64,000 bases of DNA, taken from the NCBI RefSeq assembly GCF_030123245.1, contig NZ_CP126101.1, forward strand, positions 2,912,501 through 2,976,500, read 5' to 3'. Shown in pieces: positions 1 to 9,042 of this stretch. Made by a program: the position numbers and the translations under genes. This DNA comes from Lysinibacillus pakistanensis. Lineage in GTDB: Bacteria > Bacillota > Bacilli > Bacillales_A > Planococcaceae. The notes beneath the pieces are model-generated. The model was not told the DNA's origin. It worked only from the letters and a program-made list of their open reading frames with translations, and ran no database searches. Every line of letters begins with the position of its first letter. The first letter of the stretch is position 1.

Positions 1-2
1 TC

Positions 3-482
3 CTATTTGTTAAATTTTTGAATGGCTTTGACAGCTTCTTCAATGGAAGTTGTAATGATTCCATTGCGTTTTATCAAGCCTACTACAAATAAATTACGAT
101 ATACAAACTGGTTTTCAATGCCGTCCCTTACAAGTGCCTCTATTTTTTGCATGTTATCCCTTCCCTGTTGGCGAACATCTGTAAAGACACCGATAATTGG
201 TCGATTCAGCATTGCAAATGCACCAATTTCAGCCGCCACACCAGAATCAATCTCTACACCATCTAAAACAGCTACAAGTACATCACTTTTTTGCAGCATC
301 TCTAAATCTGCTTGTGCAATGGCTAGACTATCCGCATAGGCTGTTTTATCATTAATGGCATCATTTTCCTGTGGCACATACAATTCAATACTTGATATTG
401 CGTCTCTTATAGCCACAGCCAGTTGCTCATTTACTAAACGATCTCCTAATGAAAATAATCCATTTGCTAAGTATGCCTTCAT
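3..482 (-). CDS. nucleoside 2-deoxyribosyltransferase family protein
   Basis: A cytosolic enzyme family that cleaves the glycosidic bond of deoxynucleosides and can move deoxyribose to another base in nucleotide salvage. The 159-residue protein opens MKAYLANGLFSLGDR and has the family pattern DG...DSG...EIG at about residues 74-86; by family knowledge the Asp and Glu there are active-site acids. The ATG at 482 is preferred to an in-frame codon at 512 because AGGAG lies just before it. The acetyltransferase gene at 493..927 ends 10 bases upstream on the same strand, so the two are probably cotranscribed. Substrate is not predictable. Confidence 0.85.
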   Translation of the reverse strand: MKAYLANGLFSLGDRLVNEQLAVAIRDAISSIELYVPQENDAINDKTAYADSLAIAQADLEMLQKSDVLVAVLDGVEIDSGVAAEIGAFAMLNRPIIGVFTDVRQQGRDNMQKIEALVRDGIENQFVYRNLFVVGLIKRNGIITTSIEEAVKAIQKFNK

Positions 483-492
483 GTTAAAACTC

Positions 493-927
493 CTATTCCA
501 ATAATTTTTCAAATACTATTTTATGGCGACCTTTGTCATCAACAAATGTTGAAACAATATCAAATCCGTGTTTAAGATTTGTGATAAGCATTGCCTTTCG
601 CTCATTTCTACCATATGTACGAACTTTTTTAAAGCCCATTGCCAAAATACATGCATGCTGCTGACGCATAAGCAAACTAGCAATTCCCTGACCACGCTTT
701 GCTGCATGAACACCGCCTAGCCAGCTATAAAAAACACCATCTGGATGGATATAGCCCAGTTTAAAGCCAATAATACGTTGAGCCTCAATAGCCAATAAAC
801 AAAGTAGGCCCTCTTTTCTTTCTAGCTTTTCTACTGGCAAATTAGCACCATCAAAGACATGTGCATGTATTTCCTGTAATTGGTTGATCCACTCATAAGG
901 TACACCTTCAATCGTCATAATATGCAT
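493..927 (-). CDS. GNAT family N-acetyltransferase
   Basis: Predicted acetyl-CoA-dependent N-acetyltransferase of 144 residues. The acetyl-CoA loop is visible as RGQGIASLLMRQQ at about residues 78-90, preceded by a beta strand with GGVHAAK, the usual GNAT order. Start ATG at 927 has AGAGGTG about 10 bases upstream; a second ATG three codons in is possible. It lies first in an apparent two-gene unit with the deoxyribosyltransferase gene. Nothing in the sequence shows the substrate. Confidence 0.85.
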   Translation of the reverse strand: MHIMTIEGVPYEWINQLQEIHAHVFDGANLPVEKLERKEGLLCLLAIEAQRIIGFKLGYIHPDGVFYSWLGGVHAAKRGQGIASLLMRQQHACILAMGFKKVRTYGRNERKAMLITNLKHGFDIVSTFVDDKGRHKIVFEKLLE

Positions 928-1149
928 TTTTCATTTCACCTCTATCGTTAAATTATAACAAAATTAACATGCGATAGTGTTTCCTATGTCAGGTCCCTTA
1001 GAATCAATCTTTGTATTTTATCTGCTTCTAAAGCAATTAGCCTTCCTGTACTAATATGACTATTTTAACCATTTTTCAATTCTGCTATTTTCGTAACAAT
1101 TGGATTTCAGTATACTTGACATCATCACTCAAAGTAGGAGGAAATCCAA

Positions 1150-2301
1150 TTGTCAGCATTTACTAGTTGGTTAACAAATTCATTACGCCCATATTTTGGA
1201 CTACATATCATTGAAGATCATTGGGACACGCTTCAAATTCGAGAGGATTATTTTATTTGCCTTGAGGGTGATCTCATAAAAAAAAGAATATTCATCAATG
1301 AGCATAACTTTCAAGAAGCAGATGTAAATATTTTAACACGTAATCGTGAGGTTATAGTCCCTCAAACGGCTCGAGGAAAAGAAAAGAAATTAAATTACAC
1401 AAATATTTCCGCAGTAAAAGCAACAGGTGTTGTCTTCTCTGCTAATCTAGGCAATCAAAACCATTTATCTTGTAATATCATGGTTCGAAATGCCAAAACC
1501 TATTACCAGCTCCCACTAACTGGCTTTGAACACCTAACAACTAAGGCTGACATCAAAGAATGGCTAGAGCGATTTCCTTCGCGGCTACCAACGGATTATT
1601 CAGACAAGCTTAAAAAACTAACAGGTATGAAAAGTTTACGTTATAAAGCTGTTCCAGGAGATATTTTTCGTGTAGAGATAGATTTGTTCGTAGATGGCTA
1701 TGTCCTTGTGGTGGGGGATTTGCGTCAAATGCAAAAGGATAATCTATTTGCACAGGATAGTATTTGGCATGATGTTATGACAATGCCATTATTTATCCGT
1801 CCTTATTTGCTTACAACAACAGAGCGGTCCCCTCATCTCGATGAAATCATATCCGCTCCTTTAGCCGTACAAACGCGAATTGTGATGGATGATCATTTTA
1901 TGCGAGGATGCTATGAAAAGATTGGACACAAAGCATTAACTGAATCTGATATTGTATTCCCCATTGGGTATGGTTTAACTCTTGATCATGGCAAGGAGCC
2001 TCGATACCGCCTTTCATGGGGCACAGGAACCATTAGTAAACCAGAGTCCATAACTTCACTTAAAACTGGTAGCCGTTTTACTAATCACGGTGTTTGTGTT
2101 GGAGTTTCTAGTGATTGGTTGAAGCCAGAAGAGGATGATGAATTTGGATCACTGGATCACCCACAATATCAAAAAGAACGCCAGCAAGTATTAGCTGAAT
2201 TTGGCTTTCCAGCAAACATCACTTATGATGAATTTAATCGTCAAACTGGTGGACTTACTCGCAATGAATATATCAATTATGTTAACTCTCACAAAAAATA
2301 G
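1150..2301 (+). CDS. hypothetical protein with an Imm26-like domain
   Basis: A 383-residue soluble protein with no signal peptide or membrane segment. The middle part, from about residue 169, reads PGDIFRVEID and VDGYVLVVGDLRQM, which resembles the start of Imm26-type immunity domains (GDIF plus a strand ending in a G). The N-terminal half is not recognised. The start is TTG, supported by TAGGAGG eight bases before it; no better start is nearby. It stands alone, with its own terminator at 2313..2350. An immunity role is inference only, as no toxin gene is adjacent. Confidence 0.7.
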   Translation: MSAFTSWLTNSLRPYFGLHIIEDHWDTLQIREDYFICLEGDLIKKRIFINEHNFQEADVNILTRNREVIVPQTARGKEKKLNYTNISAVKATGVVFSANLGNQNHLSCNIMVRNAKTYYQLPLTGFEHLTTKADIKEWLERFPSRLPTDYSDKLKKLTGMKSLRYKAVPGDIFRVEIDLFVDGYVLVVGDLRQMQKDNLFAQDSIWHDVMTMPLFIRPYLLTTTERSPHLDEIISAPLAVQTRIVMDDHFMRGCYEKIGHKALTESDIVFPIGYGLTLDHGKEPRYRLSWGTGTISKPESITSLKTGSRFTNHGVCVGVSSDWLKPEEDDEFGSLDHPQYQKERQQVLAEFGFPANITYDEFNRQTGGLTRNEYINYVNSHKK

Positions 2302-2312
2302 AAACCAGCCAC

Positions 2313-2350
2313 AAAAAGGAGTATATCCATGATACTCCTTTTCATTTTGT
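2313..2350 (+). terminator. intrinsic terminator
   Basis: Perfect 11-bp stem AAAAGGAGTAT (2314-2324) with ATACTCCTTTT (2332-2342), loop of 7, followed by a T-rich tail. It ends the 1150..2301 gene. Confidence 0.9.
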
Positions 2351-2429
2351 CAGTAGTTGATTTCATCCAATAAATACTTATAATATAAAGATACAATTAA
2401 CCCATTACATCATTGAGGTGCATGTTTTT

Positions 2430-3461
2430 ATGTATTTTGGAATTATTCCGCTTATCCTTTTCATCATTTTTCTCATTTCTTATTTGAAAGACCCAAGAAA
2501 AATCATCAACGGTCTGCTATTTAATATTTTTATCTGTTCTTTTCTGTTATTCTGCGTTTTCGCATCCTTAGCATCTGATCAATATTTATTAAGGATGATT
2601 GTCATCATTCCACTTATCGCCCTAATTGTCCTTATTCCCTTTGCAATTATTGCTTTAATGTTTGGTTTATTTTTAAATGCAAGAGTGTTAATGAAACGAG
2701 AGGGAAGACGTTTGGCTAATTCTTTAACATTACTTGTGGCGCTGGGCATTTTATTATTTATATTATTACCAATTATCTATCCAGCAAGCTTATTTTCAAG
2801 CCACCTCCAACCGATTTTTGGAGGGATCTCTCTTATTACATTTTATTTTTTTATACACTTGTCTAATTTTTTATCAGCCTATTTTCTATACCAATTCAAT
2901 CGACCAAGGTTAAATCAAGATTATATTATTGTACTAGGTAGTGGCTTAATTAATGACAAGGTTCCACCACTTTTAGCTAGCAGAATTCAGAAGGCAATTG
3001 ATTTCTATCATAAGCAGGCCGCAGTTACTTCACCACCAACAATTATCTTTTCTGGTGGACAAGGTCCTGATGAGGGTCTCCCAGAAGCCGAGGCAATGCA
3101 AAAATTCGCAATTGAAAAAGGTATCCCCATCGAGCATACATTACAAGAGAACCAATCTGTTAATACATATCAAAATATGTTATTTTCAAAACAGATTATG
3201 GATGATAGTAAACAAGGTGAGGCCTATAATAGTATCTTCGCAACAAATAATTTCCATTTATTTCGTGCAGGTATCTATGCAAGACTTGCTGGCTTAAACA
3301 GTCAGGGCATTGGTGCGAAAACGGCCTTTTATTATTGGCCAAACGCGATGATTCGCGAATATGTTGCCATTGTTGTGATGGGGCGGAAAAGACATATGAA
3401 AATTGTTGGGCCTATTCTCAGCATCTCCATCTTATTTTCCTTACTTAGCTTTTTTATATGA
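2430..3461 (+). CDS. YdcF/SanA-like (DUF218) membrane protein
   Basis: The N-terminal ~165 residues form several hydrophobic membrane segments. The C-terminal part is a DUF218 domain: DYIIVLGSGL, then FSGGQGPDEGLPEAEAM and ENQSVNTYQN, the conserved blocks of YdcF/SanA proteins, which are linked to cell-envelope functions of unclear chemistry. ATG at 2430 is chosen because GAGGTG at 2415-2420 sits at RBS distance; an in-frame GTG at 2418 lies inside that RBS. About 343 residues. A strong terminator follows. Confidence 0.85.
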   Translation: MYFGIIPLILFIIFLISYLKDPRKIINGLLFNIFICSFLLFCVFASLASDQYLLRMIVIIPLIALIVLIPFAIIALMFGLFLNARVLMKREGRRLANSLTLLVALGILLFILLPIIYPASLFSSHLQPIFGGISLITFYFFIHLSNFLSAYFLYQFNRPRLNQDYIIVLGSGLINDKVPPLLASRIQKAIDFYHKQAAVTSPPTIIFSGGQGPDEGLPEAEAMQKFAIEKGIPIEHTLQENQSVNTYQNMLFSKQIMDDSKQGEAYNSIFATNNFHLFRAGIYARLAGLNSQGIGAKTAFYYWPNAMIREYVAIVVMGRKRHMKIVGPILSISILFSLLSFFI

Positions 3462-3471
3462 TTTCTGTTAT

Positions 3472-3512
3472 ATGGATTCGTGGTCCTTTGGCACGAATCC
3501 ATTATTTTTTAA
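3472..3512 (+). terminator. intrinsic terminator
   Basis: Stem ATGGATTCGTG (3472-3482) pairs perfectly with CACGAATCCAT (3492-3502), followed by TATTTTTTAATTTTT. It terminates the YdcF-like gene. Confidence 0.9.
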
Positions 3513-3635
3513 TTTTTACCAGTACATACTCTCTCATTTGCTGCTCCTATGTCTTCTTACTTCTTGTAGTACCTGTAAAACTCATCGGAGCGAACATAAA
3601 CTTACAATTATCATATAGAAAAAAATAATATTTCT

Positions 3636-4316
3636 CTAATCAATCTTGAAATCATATAAATCTTTTAATTTTATCTCCTCAATATTATTTTTAAATTGAA
3701 TATTTATCTTATCCTCATCAGTTAATTCTCTTTTTTCACCATTATTGAGTAATAAAGTATTTTTATCTAAGAATGTATAAGTGATGTTAACACCATCTCT
3801 AGAGGACATTACTAATTCAGAGAAAATATTCAATTTTTTATCACCAAAAATATTCCAGTTTTCATACATAATAATATCATCTGTATATTCATTATTTGTA
3901 GAATCTTTCACAGCTAAGAGATAGCGATTGTTACTTTTTGATTGAAATGTTAGGGTAACTGCCGTGCCATGTCGTTGAATATTTTTTTGTACATTATTTT
4001 CATCTGCTATCCACATATAGACAAAAAGAAAATAATAACTCACAGTTATAATAATAAAGGAAGCTAATAATGATCCTGCGACTATGAAAATTTTTCTCCT
4101 ATTTTTGAAACGTACCTTTTTTAAATAATCTATACTTTCCTTTTCAAAATTATGTTCATTGTTATTTTCTACAAAAATACCTTCCTGCATTTCCATAACA
4201 TATTTTTTACATTCTTCACATTCCTTCATATGTTTTTCCATTTGTCTATTAGTTTCTTCACTAGTCAATTTTTCTAAATAGCTAGGTACTAAATCTTTAA
4301 AAATACTATGGTTCAT
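3636..4316 (-). CDS. anti-sigma factor with zinc-finger (zf-HC2) domain
   Basis: Membrane-anchored anti-sigma factor of 226 residues. The N-terminus has a zf-HC2-type pattern with His then CEEC (HMKECEECKKY, about residues 28-38), which in this family binds the sigma factor. A single hydrophobic segment follows at about 77-98 (IFIVAGSLLASFIIITVSYY), then an extracytoplasmic domain that may sense the signal. Its start overlaps the end of the sigma gene by 11 bases, as expected for a translationally coupled pair. Signal and regulon cannot be seen. Confidence 0.88.
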   Translation of the reverse strand: MNHSIFKDLVPSYLEKLTSEETNRQMEKHMKECEECKKYVMEMQEGIFVENNNEHNFEKESIDYLKKVRFKNRRKIFIVAGSLLASFIIITVSYYFLFVYMWIADENNVQKNIQRHGTAVTLTFQSKSNNRYLLAVKDSTNNEYTDDIIMYENWNIFGDKKLNIFSELVMSSRDGVNITYTFLDKNTLLLNNGEKRELTDEDKINIQFKNNIEEIKLKDLYDFKID

Positions 4317-4800
4317 ATCTTATAACACCCTTCCTTAATTCTTCTTTCGCACGATAAAATGTAACTCTTGCCCAATTTTCTGTTTCACCAACAATGGAGC
4401 CGATTTCCTTAAAAGAAAGATCACCTAATAACCGTAAGTAGAGTATTTCACGTTTTTTATCACTCAGTTGATGAGCTTGCTTGAAAAAATTAACTTTATC
4501 TTCTTTTCTTAAATAGTCTTCTTCTAAGTTGGTGGTTACTTTAAAATCACTTAAAGACTCTACTAATTGATTTCTTTTTTTGTTATGATTCAGTTCCTGT
4601 AGCCAAACATTTTTTGCAATAGAACATAGCCATGTAGAAAATTTCACTGTTCCATCATCATGAAATTTGTTAATAGACTTAATCGCTTGATAGAAAGTTT
4701 CCTGAGTTAACTCTTCAGCAATTTGATGTTTATTGGTTAGTGCTAATAAATATCTAAAAACGAAATCGCCGTATTCTTGATATATATTATCTTTATTCAC
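4306..4800 (-). CDS. ECF-type RNA polymerase sigma factor
   Basis: A 164-residue group IV sigma factor. Region 2 includes ELTQETFYQAIKSINKF and FSTWLCSIAKNVWLQEL; region 4 includes REILYLRLLGDLSFKEIGSIVG followed by RVTFYRAKEEL, the helix-turn-helix that reads the -35 element. The start is GTG at 4800 with GGGAGG upstream. It is followed directly by its anti-sigma gene. Such pairs usually autoregulate, but no promoter could be assigned with confidence in the AT-rich upstream region. Confidence 0.92.
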   Translation of the reverse strand: MNKDNIYQEYGDFVFRYLLALTNKHQIAEELTQETFYQAIKSINKFHDDGTVKFSTWLCSIAKNVWLQELNHNKKRNQLVESLSDFKVTTNLEEDYLRKEDKVNFFKQAHQLSDKKREILYLRLLGDLSFKEIGSIVGETENWARVTFYRAKEELRKGVIRYEP

Positions 4801-5059
4801 AGTTTACCTCCCTTCATCAGGATGAAAAATTTATTACTTCAAATAGCTTGAAAAACTCCAAATAAAGTTTGTTTGATAAGAAAGCTTCATAATTTTTCCT
4901 ACTATAATTCAAGCTAGTTAAAAAGTTTATCATTCATATATCCAAAATTTTATGGATTCGTTACAATTTTTATAAAAAAATTCTTATTTTCTCTGTCTTT
5001 ACCATATCCACCTCATTATTTCTGATTAAAGTTGTTTAGTTGTTTTATTAGGCTAAAAT

Positions 5060-5100
5060 AAAATACCCATCTATCAGCTTAATGGATAGATGGGTATTTT
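5060..5100. terminator. bidirectional terminator
   Basis: Perfect 16-bp stem, AAAATACCCATCTATC (5060-5075) with its complement at 5085-5100, 9-base loop, A-run on one side and T-run on the other. It lies upstream of the sigma operon and downstream of the DUF4259 gene; on the minus strand it can end transcription of the latter. The remaining bases of 4801..5200 show no gene. Confidence 0.85.
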
Positions 5101-5200
5101 CCTATTTTTGTTTGGTTAGAGCGAGAAATCAATATAACAGGTAATATTTCTACGCACTTTCTTATAAAAAATGTGTATTAATTGTTTATTTAATCTATTT

Positions 5201-5677
5201 TTATTTATGCAAATTGCTGATTTCTTGTTCAATTCTATCAATAAGATTTTTTAGGTTTGATTGCCAGGCATGCCAGTTTTTAGACTCGCGCCATAATTCT
5301 ACAATCTCTCTACTACCATGCTCATCTGGCACCTCATCTCTAATATCAGTCAAATATCTTATGATAAATATCAAAGCATCCTCATCAGCTGTCAAAGTCA
5401 AAGATTGCACGTTTCCACATTTACTTTCATCACTCAGAAAATACCCTGTATCGAGGTAGGTGATATAGATTTCTGCTAATGCCATGGCACTAACATCATA
5501 AAAAAAATCTATGTCGTTAAAGGTTTCTCCAAAAAAGCCTTCATTTTTCATCGCCTTTACAATGTCAGTTAACAATAAATGATTTGAATTTATTTGATTT
5601 TCAATATAGTTCTGTAAAAAACCAGCTACATCGAGTCCCTCATCACTTTCCAAAGCTTTGTAGCCCCATGCTCCCAC
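5201..5677 (-). CDS. DUF4259 domain-containing protein
   Basis: A 158-residue soluble acidic protein beginning MGAWGYKALESDEGLDV, the hallmark start of DUF4259 proteins (MGAWG...D.A.DW or similar). No catalytic motif is visible and the function of the family is unknown. The ATG at 5677 has a GGAG-type site upstream (GGGAGGAGC). The neighbour upstream on the same strand is a suppressor-of-fused protein, with about 270 bases between them, so they are probably separate units. Confidence 0.8.
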   Translation of the reverse strand: MGAWGYKALESDEGLDVAGFLQNYIENQINSNHLLLTDIVKAMKNEGFFGETFNDIDFFYDVSAMALAEIYITYLDTGYFLSDESKCGNVQSLTLTADEDALIFIIRYLTDIRDEVPDEHGSREIVELWRESKNWHAWQSNLKNLIDRIEQEISNLHK

Positions 5678-5904
5678 TTTATTGCTCCTCCCTTATTTAT
5701 GATATCTAATGAAACCGTAGATACGGCTTCAGTCCATCAGAATATTGCTCCTTTTTTATAAGCAGGAGCTAAAACAGAACTTCATCTTTTCTAGCGAATG
5801 ACCGTCCTTCCCTCTCCAAAGCGAACACCTTCCATTCCAGTGTGACTAGCTATTCTATTGCTCTACATGCTGCTACAAATCACACAATCTCACTTCCAAA
5901 CCTA

Positions 5905-5945
5905 GAGAAAAATCTCTCGCTAAAAACGATAGTTTAGCAAGAGAT
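5905..5945 (-). terminator. intrinsic terminator of the 5951..7012 gene
   Basis: ATCTCTCGCTAAA (5912-5924) pairs with TTTAGCAAGAGAT (5933-5945) with one G-U pair; on the minus strand the stem is followed by TTTTTC. It begins 6 bases after the stop codon. Confidence 0.85.
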
Positions 5946-5950
5946 CAATC

Positions 5951-7012
5951 TTATCCGATTGTTTTCACAACCTCTCCTTCTTGATTTTTAATATGCGTTT
6001 TCAAAATTTGAAAGCTGACACCAGCTAAAGACGTTAATTCAAATTGACTTTCTTGCGGCACTAGCTTTCGACTTAGCTCGTCCACCGCTGCCCTGTTCAA
6101 TGTAATCGTAATTTCCTGTTCGTCCTCGTGAAAGCCTACTTGATCAGCCGCTTTAAATATAATCGTTATATTTTGACCAACTAAGCTAAGACTTCTGTCT
6201 TTTAAAATTCGTCCACGTAGTAATTTACTTATGACATCTGCTTGCTTTGCCCCTAACTGAATGACATGAGATTGTTTGTTAAACCAACCCTTTTTCTCCA
6301 CTTGCCATGCCAGTTGACTTACAAAAAGAAAGCCAGTATTGGAGCCCTCTTTTTCCATTCCCTGTTCAGCGGCCTCTGCAATTTGTGGATTTTGTAACAA
6401 AGAAGCTCGCGTTAAATCAGTGATATAGTTTGGTATTTGTTGGATGCCTGCCTCTAGCATTCCAAGTGTATTCCACGTCTGCATCGCTTCTAGCTCATCC
6501 TCTGTAATACCCACCATTTGGATAAACTCCATCTTACCATTTGGCGTATCAATTTCAGCAAGCTCTGGATCATGTGTGAAGGCCAGCGCGGTTAATTGCG
6601 TATCGGCATCAAGACAAATAGGACCATTTGCATCTAAATAATCTCCTGCTCTAAAAACATTGCCACTATTAAAAACATATCTGCCCATATTTTGTAGTAA
6701 ATTTAAGGCCCAAGCAGGTGGCTCCTCCTCGTTCTCCTTACGCACCAATCGAAATGTCAATTCAAATCCATAACCGCTGTATTCCTTATTTTCAAATTCT
6801 TTTTCATATAATTCCGAAAAACCATATGTAACAAAATGCCAATGTGGAATCGGTGTTTCACTTTTATAGGCACTAATCCCATCCAAAGGATCTTCTCCAC
6901 CTAGTGAATATGGAATCATTGTTCCATAATGGCTTGGCTCCTGCTCACCGTACACCTGTAATAGTGCTTGATCAATCGCATCCCAACCTACTGCTGTAAC
7001 CTCTTCACTCAT
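5951..7012 (-). CDS. suppressor of fused (SUFU) domain protein
   Basis: A 353-residue soluble protein with the bacterial SUFU fold: WDAIDQALLQVYGEQEPSHY at the start, then the conserved HWHFVTYGFSELY block (about residues 55-68) and GYGFELTFRL. Bacterial SUFU proteins are described as immunity-type or otherwise uncharacterised proteins; no enzyme motif is expected. ATG at 7012 follows a GGATGAGG stretch. It is a single-gene unit with a terminator right after its stop. The C-terminal ~150 residues beyond the SUFU core are not recognised. Confidence 0.85.
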   Translation of the reverse strand: MSEEVTAVGWDAIDQALLQVYGEQEPSHYGTMIPYSLGGEDPLDGISAYKSETPIPHWHFVTYGFSELYEKEFENKEYSGYGFELTFRLVRKENEEEPPAWALNLLQNMGRYVFNSGNVFRAGDYLDANGPICLDADTQLTALAFTHDPELAEIDTPNGKMEFIQMVGITEDELEAMQTWNTLGMLEAGIQQIPNYITDLTRASLLQNPQIAEAAEQGMEKEGSNTGFLFVSQLAWQVEKKGWFNKQSHVIQLGAKQADVISKLLRGRILKDRSLSLVGQNITIIFKAADQVGFHEDEQEITITLNRAAVDELSRKLVPQESQFELTSLAGVSFQILKTHIKNQEGEVVKTIG

Positions 7013-7355
7013 CTCCTCATCCTCCTCGGTGTTGTTTTAATATCAGTACATACTAATCTAGTATTTTATAATACCAATTTTATGATAGCTCTATAACAGG
7101 AATAGGACTCATTTTCAGCTTTCCAGTATCTAGGTTTATTTTCATTCTAGTGAGGTAAATATTACTAAAAAAAACTCAGGCAAATCAACATTGCCTGAGT
7201 GGATAAATTACGACCCAATTAATATCATCCCAATTTTTTTAGCTTATTCCAAAAGCTCCTTCATAATCTAAACCATCTGCCGCGGTATTCCCATGGTTCA
7301 ATGAGCAGTTGTATGCCTGCTGAATCATAGGAAATAGCTAGGTAATTATTCCTCT
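7013..7355. other. intergenic region without a clear gene
   Basis: Holds the terminator at 7166..7200. On the minus strand a short protein-like open stretch (about 7260..7345, reading YLAISYDSAGIQLLIEPW) follows the 7356..7904 gene but has no usable start codon, so it is not called a gene. Confidence 0.5.
7166..7200 (-). terminator. intrinsic terminator
   Basis: ACTCAGGCAA (7174-7183) and TTGCCTGAGT (7191-7200) form a 10-bp stem with a 7-base loop; on the minus strand it is followed by eight T residues. It probably ends transcription of the 7356..7904 gene. Confidence 0.85.
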
Positions 7356-7904
7356 TTAGCCATACAACATAGCTGGCGTTCGCACATTATGTAAATAGTC
7401 TGCAAGCTTTCCAGCATAAACTTCTTCTAAATACGGTAGCTGAGCGATACAATGTGGCGTCATTAAAGCAGGGTTTTGATATATTTTTAAACCTCCCACC
7501 TTTAATAGCATTGCTACAAACTGCGAGCAAAAATAAGCACGCTCTCTGCGAACCTCTTTTTGCATCATCACGCCAAAGAGTCCAATAAAATTATATTTAT
7601 AGCGATCTCGATTCCAATACATATAACGGACGATTTTCATCATTTCTAAGTATTGATAATGCGAGACTCTGCAACGATAGACGACACAATCTGCTGTCTC
7701 AAATAGTCCTCTTTCTGCATTTTCCCGCAAAAAACCACCACTTAACGGATTATTTAGCTGCCTACGCCCAAAGCTATACATTTCAAAAAGTTCTTCATCA
7801 AAAGCTATGGATGCATGATTCATTTCTTTTCCAGTATACATCCCGATAGCCTTCGATAATAATGTACCTGTTTTTGTTAGTACTATGTAAATGGTGTATG
7901 ACAT
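7356..7904 (-). CDS. permuted papain-fold (NlpC/P60-like) hydrolase-type protein
   Basis: About 182 residues. A conserved His in EMNHASIAFD precedes a Cys in AYFCSQFVAMLL, the circularly permuted order seen in YebB/YiiX-type and LRAT-like members of the NlpC/P60 superfamily, which includes amidases and acyltransferases of the envelope. No signal peptide is visible. ATG at 7904 (MSYTIYIVL) is preferred over a TTG at 7958 because AGGTGAGG lies directly upstream, although the spacing is short. Substrate unknown. A terminator lies about 155 bases downstream. Confidence 0.7.
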   Translation of the reverse strand: MSYTIYIVLTKTGTLLSKAIGMYTGKEMNHASIAFDEELFEMYSFGRRQLNNPLSGGFLRENAERGLFETADCVVYRCRVSHYQYLEMMKIVRYMYWNRDRYKYNFIGLFGVMMQKEVRRERAYFCSQFVAMLLKVGGLKIYQNPALMTPHCIAQLPYLEEVYAGKLADYLHNVRTPAMLYG

Positions 7905-8186
7905 TTCCTCACCTACTTCAATATTCTTTACTACTACCAATACGTTTTTAATCTTCAAATGGTTTCGTTAATTTCCTTATATTATAAGTATAAAAAGGTA
8001 ATCTTAAATTTTTCCTTAGTAGAATCTGAAGAATTTCTTAATTTTTAGCATGATTTACTCGTCAAGCGAATAGGCTAGCTATAACTACTAAATTTTTTAG
8101 ATTTTATTTTTATTTATATGAATTTTATTATGTGCTTATGTGGGAGAGAATCGGTTTTTAGAATTTTTTTTGCCGAGTACACTAAA

Positions 8187-8217
8187 AAATCACTCATTAT
8201 TTTTTAATGAGTGATTT
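8187..8217. repeat. left terminator-hairpin copy flanking element A
   Basis: A 31-bp hairpin with 13-bp arms (AAATCACTCATTA and its complement). The identical 31 bases recur at 8880..8910 on the other side of element A, so together they look like a target-site duplication comprising a complete hairpin. Confidence 0.85.
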
Positions 8218-8879
8218 CATAGTGTTGAAAAACTAAATGGTCAAGGGACTCTTTGTGAATATTTAGTCAAAAAGAAGGTGATTTCCGTTCCAGGCTACTC
8301 GCTTTCCAGTGGGCGAGCGACGAGCCGCTTCCTGCGCTGTCGCTCCGTGCAGGGTCTCATCTGTCTCGCTATCCCACGGGAGTCGAGTAGCCTTGCACTC
8401 CAATCAGCAATAGTGTAGAACTTTAAATATTTTCTTTCCTCAAAAGTAATGTAAAAGCATGTTACTCACCATCATTAAATGGATAGAATAGTGGTACAAT
8501 TCTATAGCTGTCAACCTACATTTTATGCATAAAACTACTTTGTAACTTTACAAAATTCACTTATTAAAATGTTACCAAAGCTCCATTTTGCGCAAAATAG
8601 TGATGGTTAAGACTTCAAAATTTATCACTATACTTTTATGTGAAATGCCAGAAGAAAATACTATGAGCAGTGGTTGATTGGAGTGTAGACTGAGTGACTT
8701 CTTGGGGATTCAGCGTCACAGATGAGACCTGGAGCTTCACAACGCGAGTGAAGCGGTTCATCGGAAGCCCCCAGGAAAGCATTCAGTCGGAACAGAGATC
8801 AACCCCTTGTTTTAAAAAAGGCTATGCTTTTTAATTTGTCACCTTGATTTCATTGACATAATAGTATTTCAACAACATG
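8218..8879 (+). mobile_element. MITE-like non-autonomous element, copy A
   Basis: A 662-bp segment with imperfect terminal inverted repeats: CATAGTGTTGAAAAACTA at the left and, read inward from the right, CATGTTGTTGAAATACTA. It carries two GC-rich palindromic modules (about 8285-8400, bounded by GGCTACTCG and CGAGTAGCC; and about 8680-8800, bounded by GACTGAGTG and a CATTCAGTC half) separated by an AT-rich spacer. There is no ORF of note. A near-identical inverted copy lies at 16446..17125. It is flanked by exact 31-bp hairpin duplications. Confidence 0.85.
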
Positions 8880-8910
8880 AAATCACTCATTATTTTTTAA
8901 TGAGTGATTT
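8880..8910. repeat. right terminator-hairpin copy flanking element A
   Basis: Exact repeat of 8187..8217, immediately outside the right end of element A; followed by TTCTATTTC. Confidence 0.85.
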
Positions 8911-8970
8911 TCTATTTCAGATTCCTTGATTCCGCTGATATCAACTCCTTCTTCGCTTTTCAAGACCTTA

Positions 8971-9004
8971 TAAAAAGCCCTCGTCCCTAAATGAGACAAG
9001 AGCT
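8971..9004 (-). terminator. intrinsic terminator of the OsmC gene
   Basis: AGCCCTCGTCCC (8976-8987) pairs with GAGACAAGAGCT (8993-9004) through 12 positions including G-U pairs; the minus-strand transcript then reads TTTTTAT. Confidence 0.7.
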
Positions 9005-9042
9005 ATAGAAAAATAGTCTAAGTTTATATATCAAAGAAGCCA

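Noticed and set aside
7260..7345. Small minus-strand gene after the papain-fold gene
   Set aside because: The reading YLAISYDSAGIQLLIEPW looks protein-like but no ATG, GTG or TTG start exists in frame, so it may be debris.
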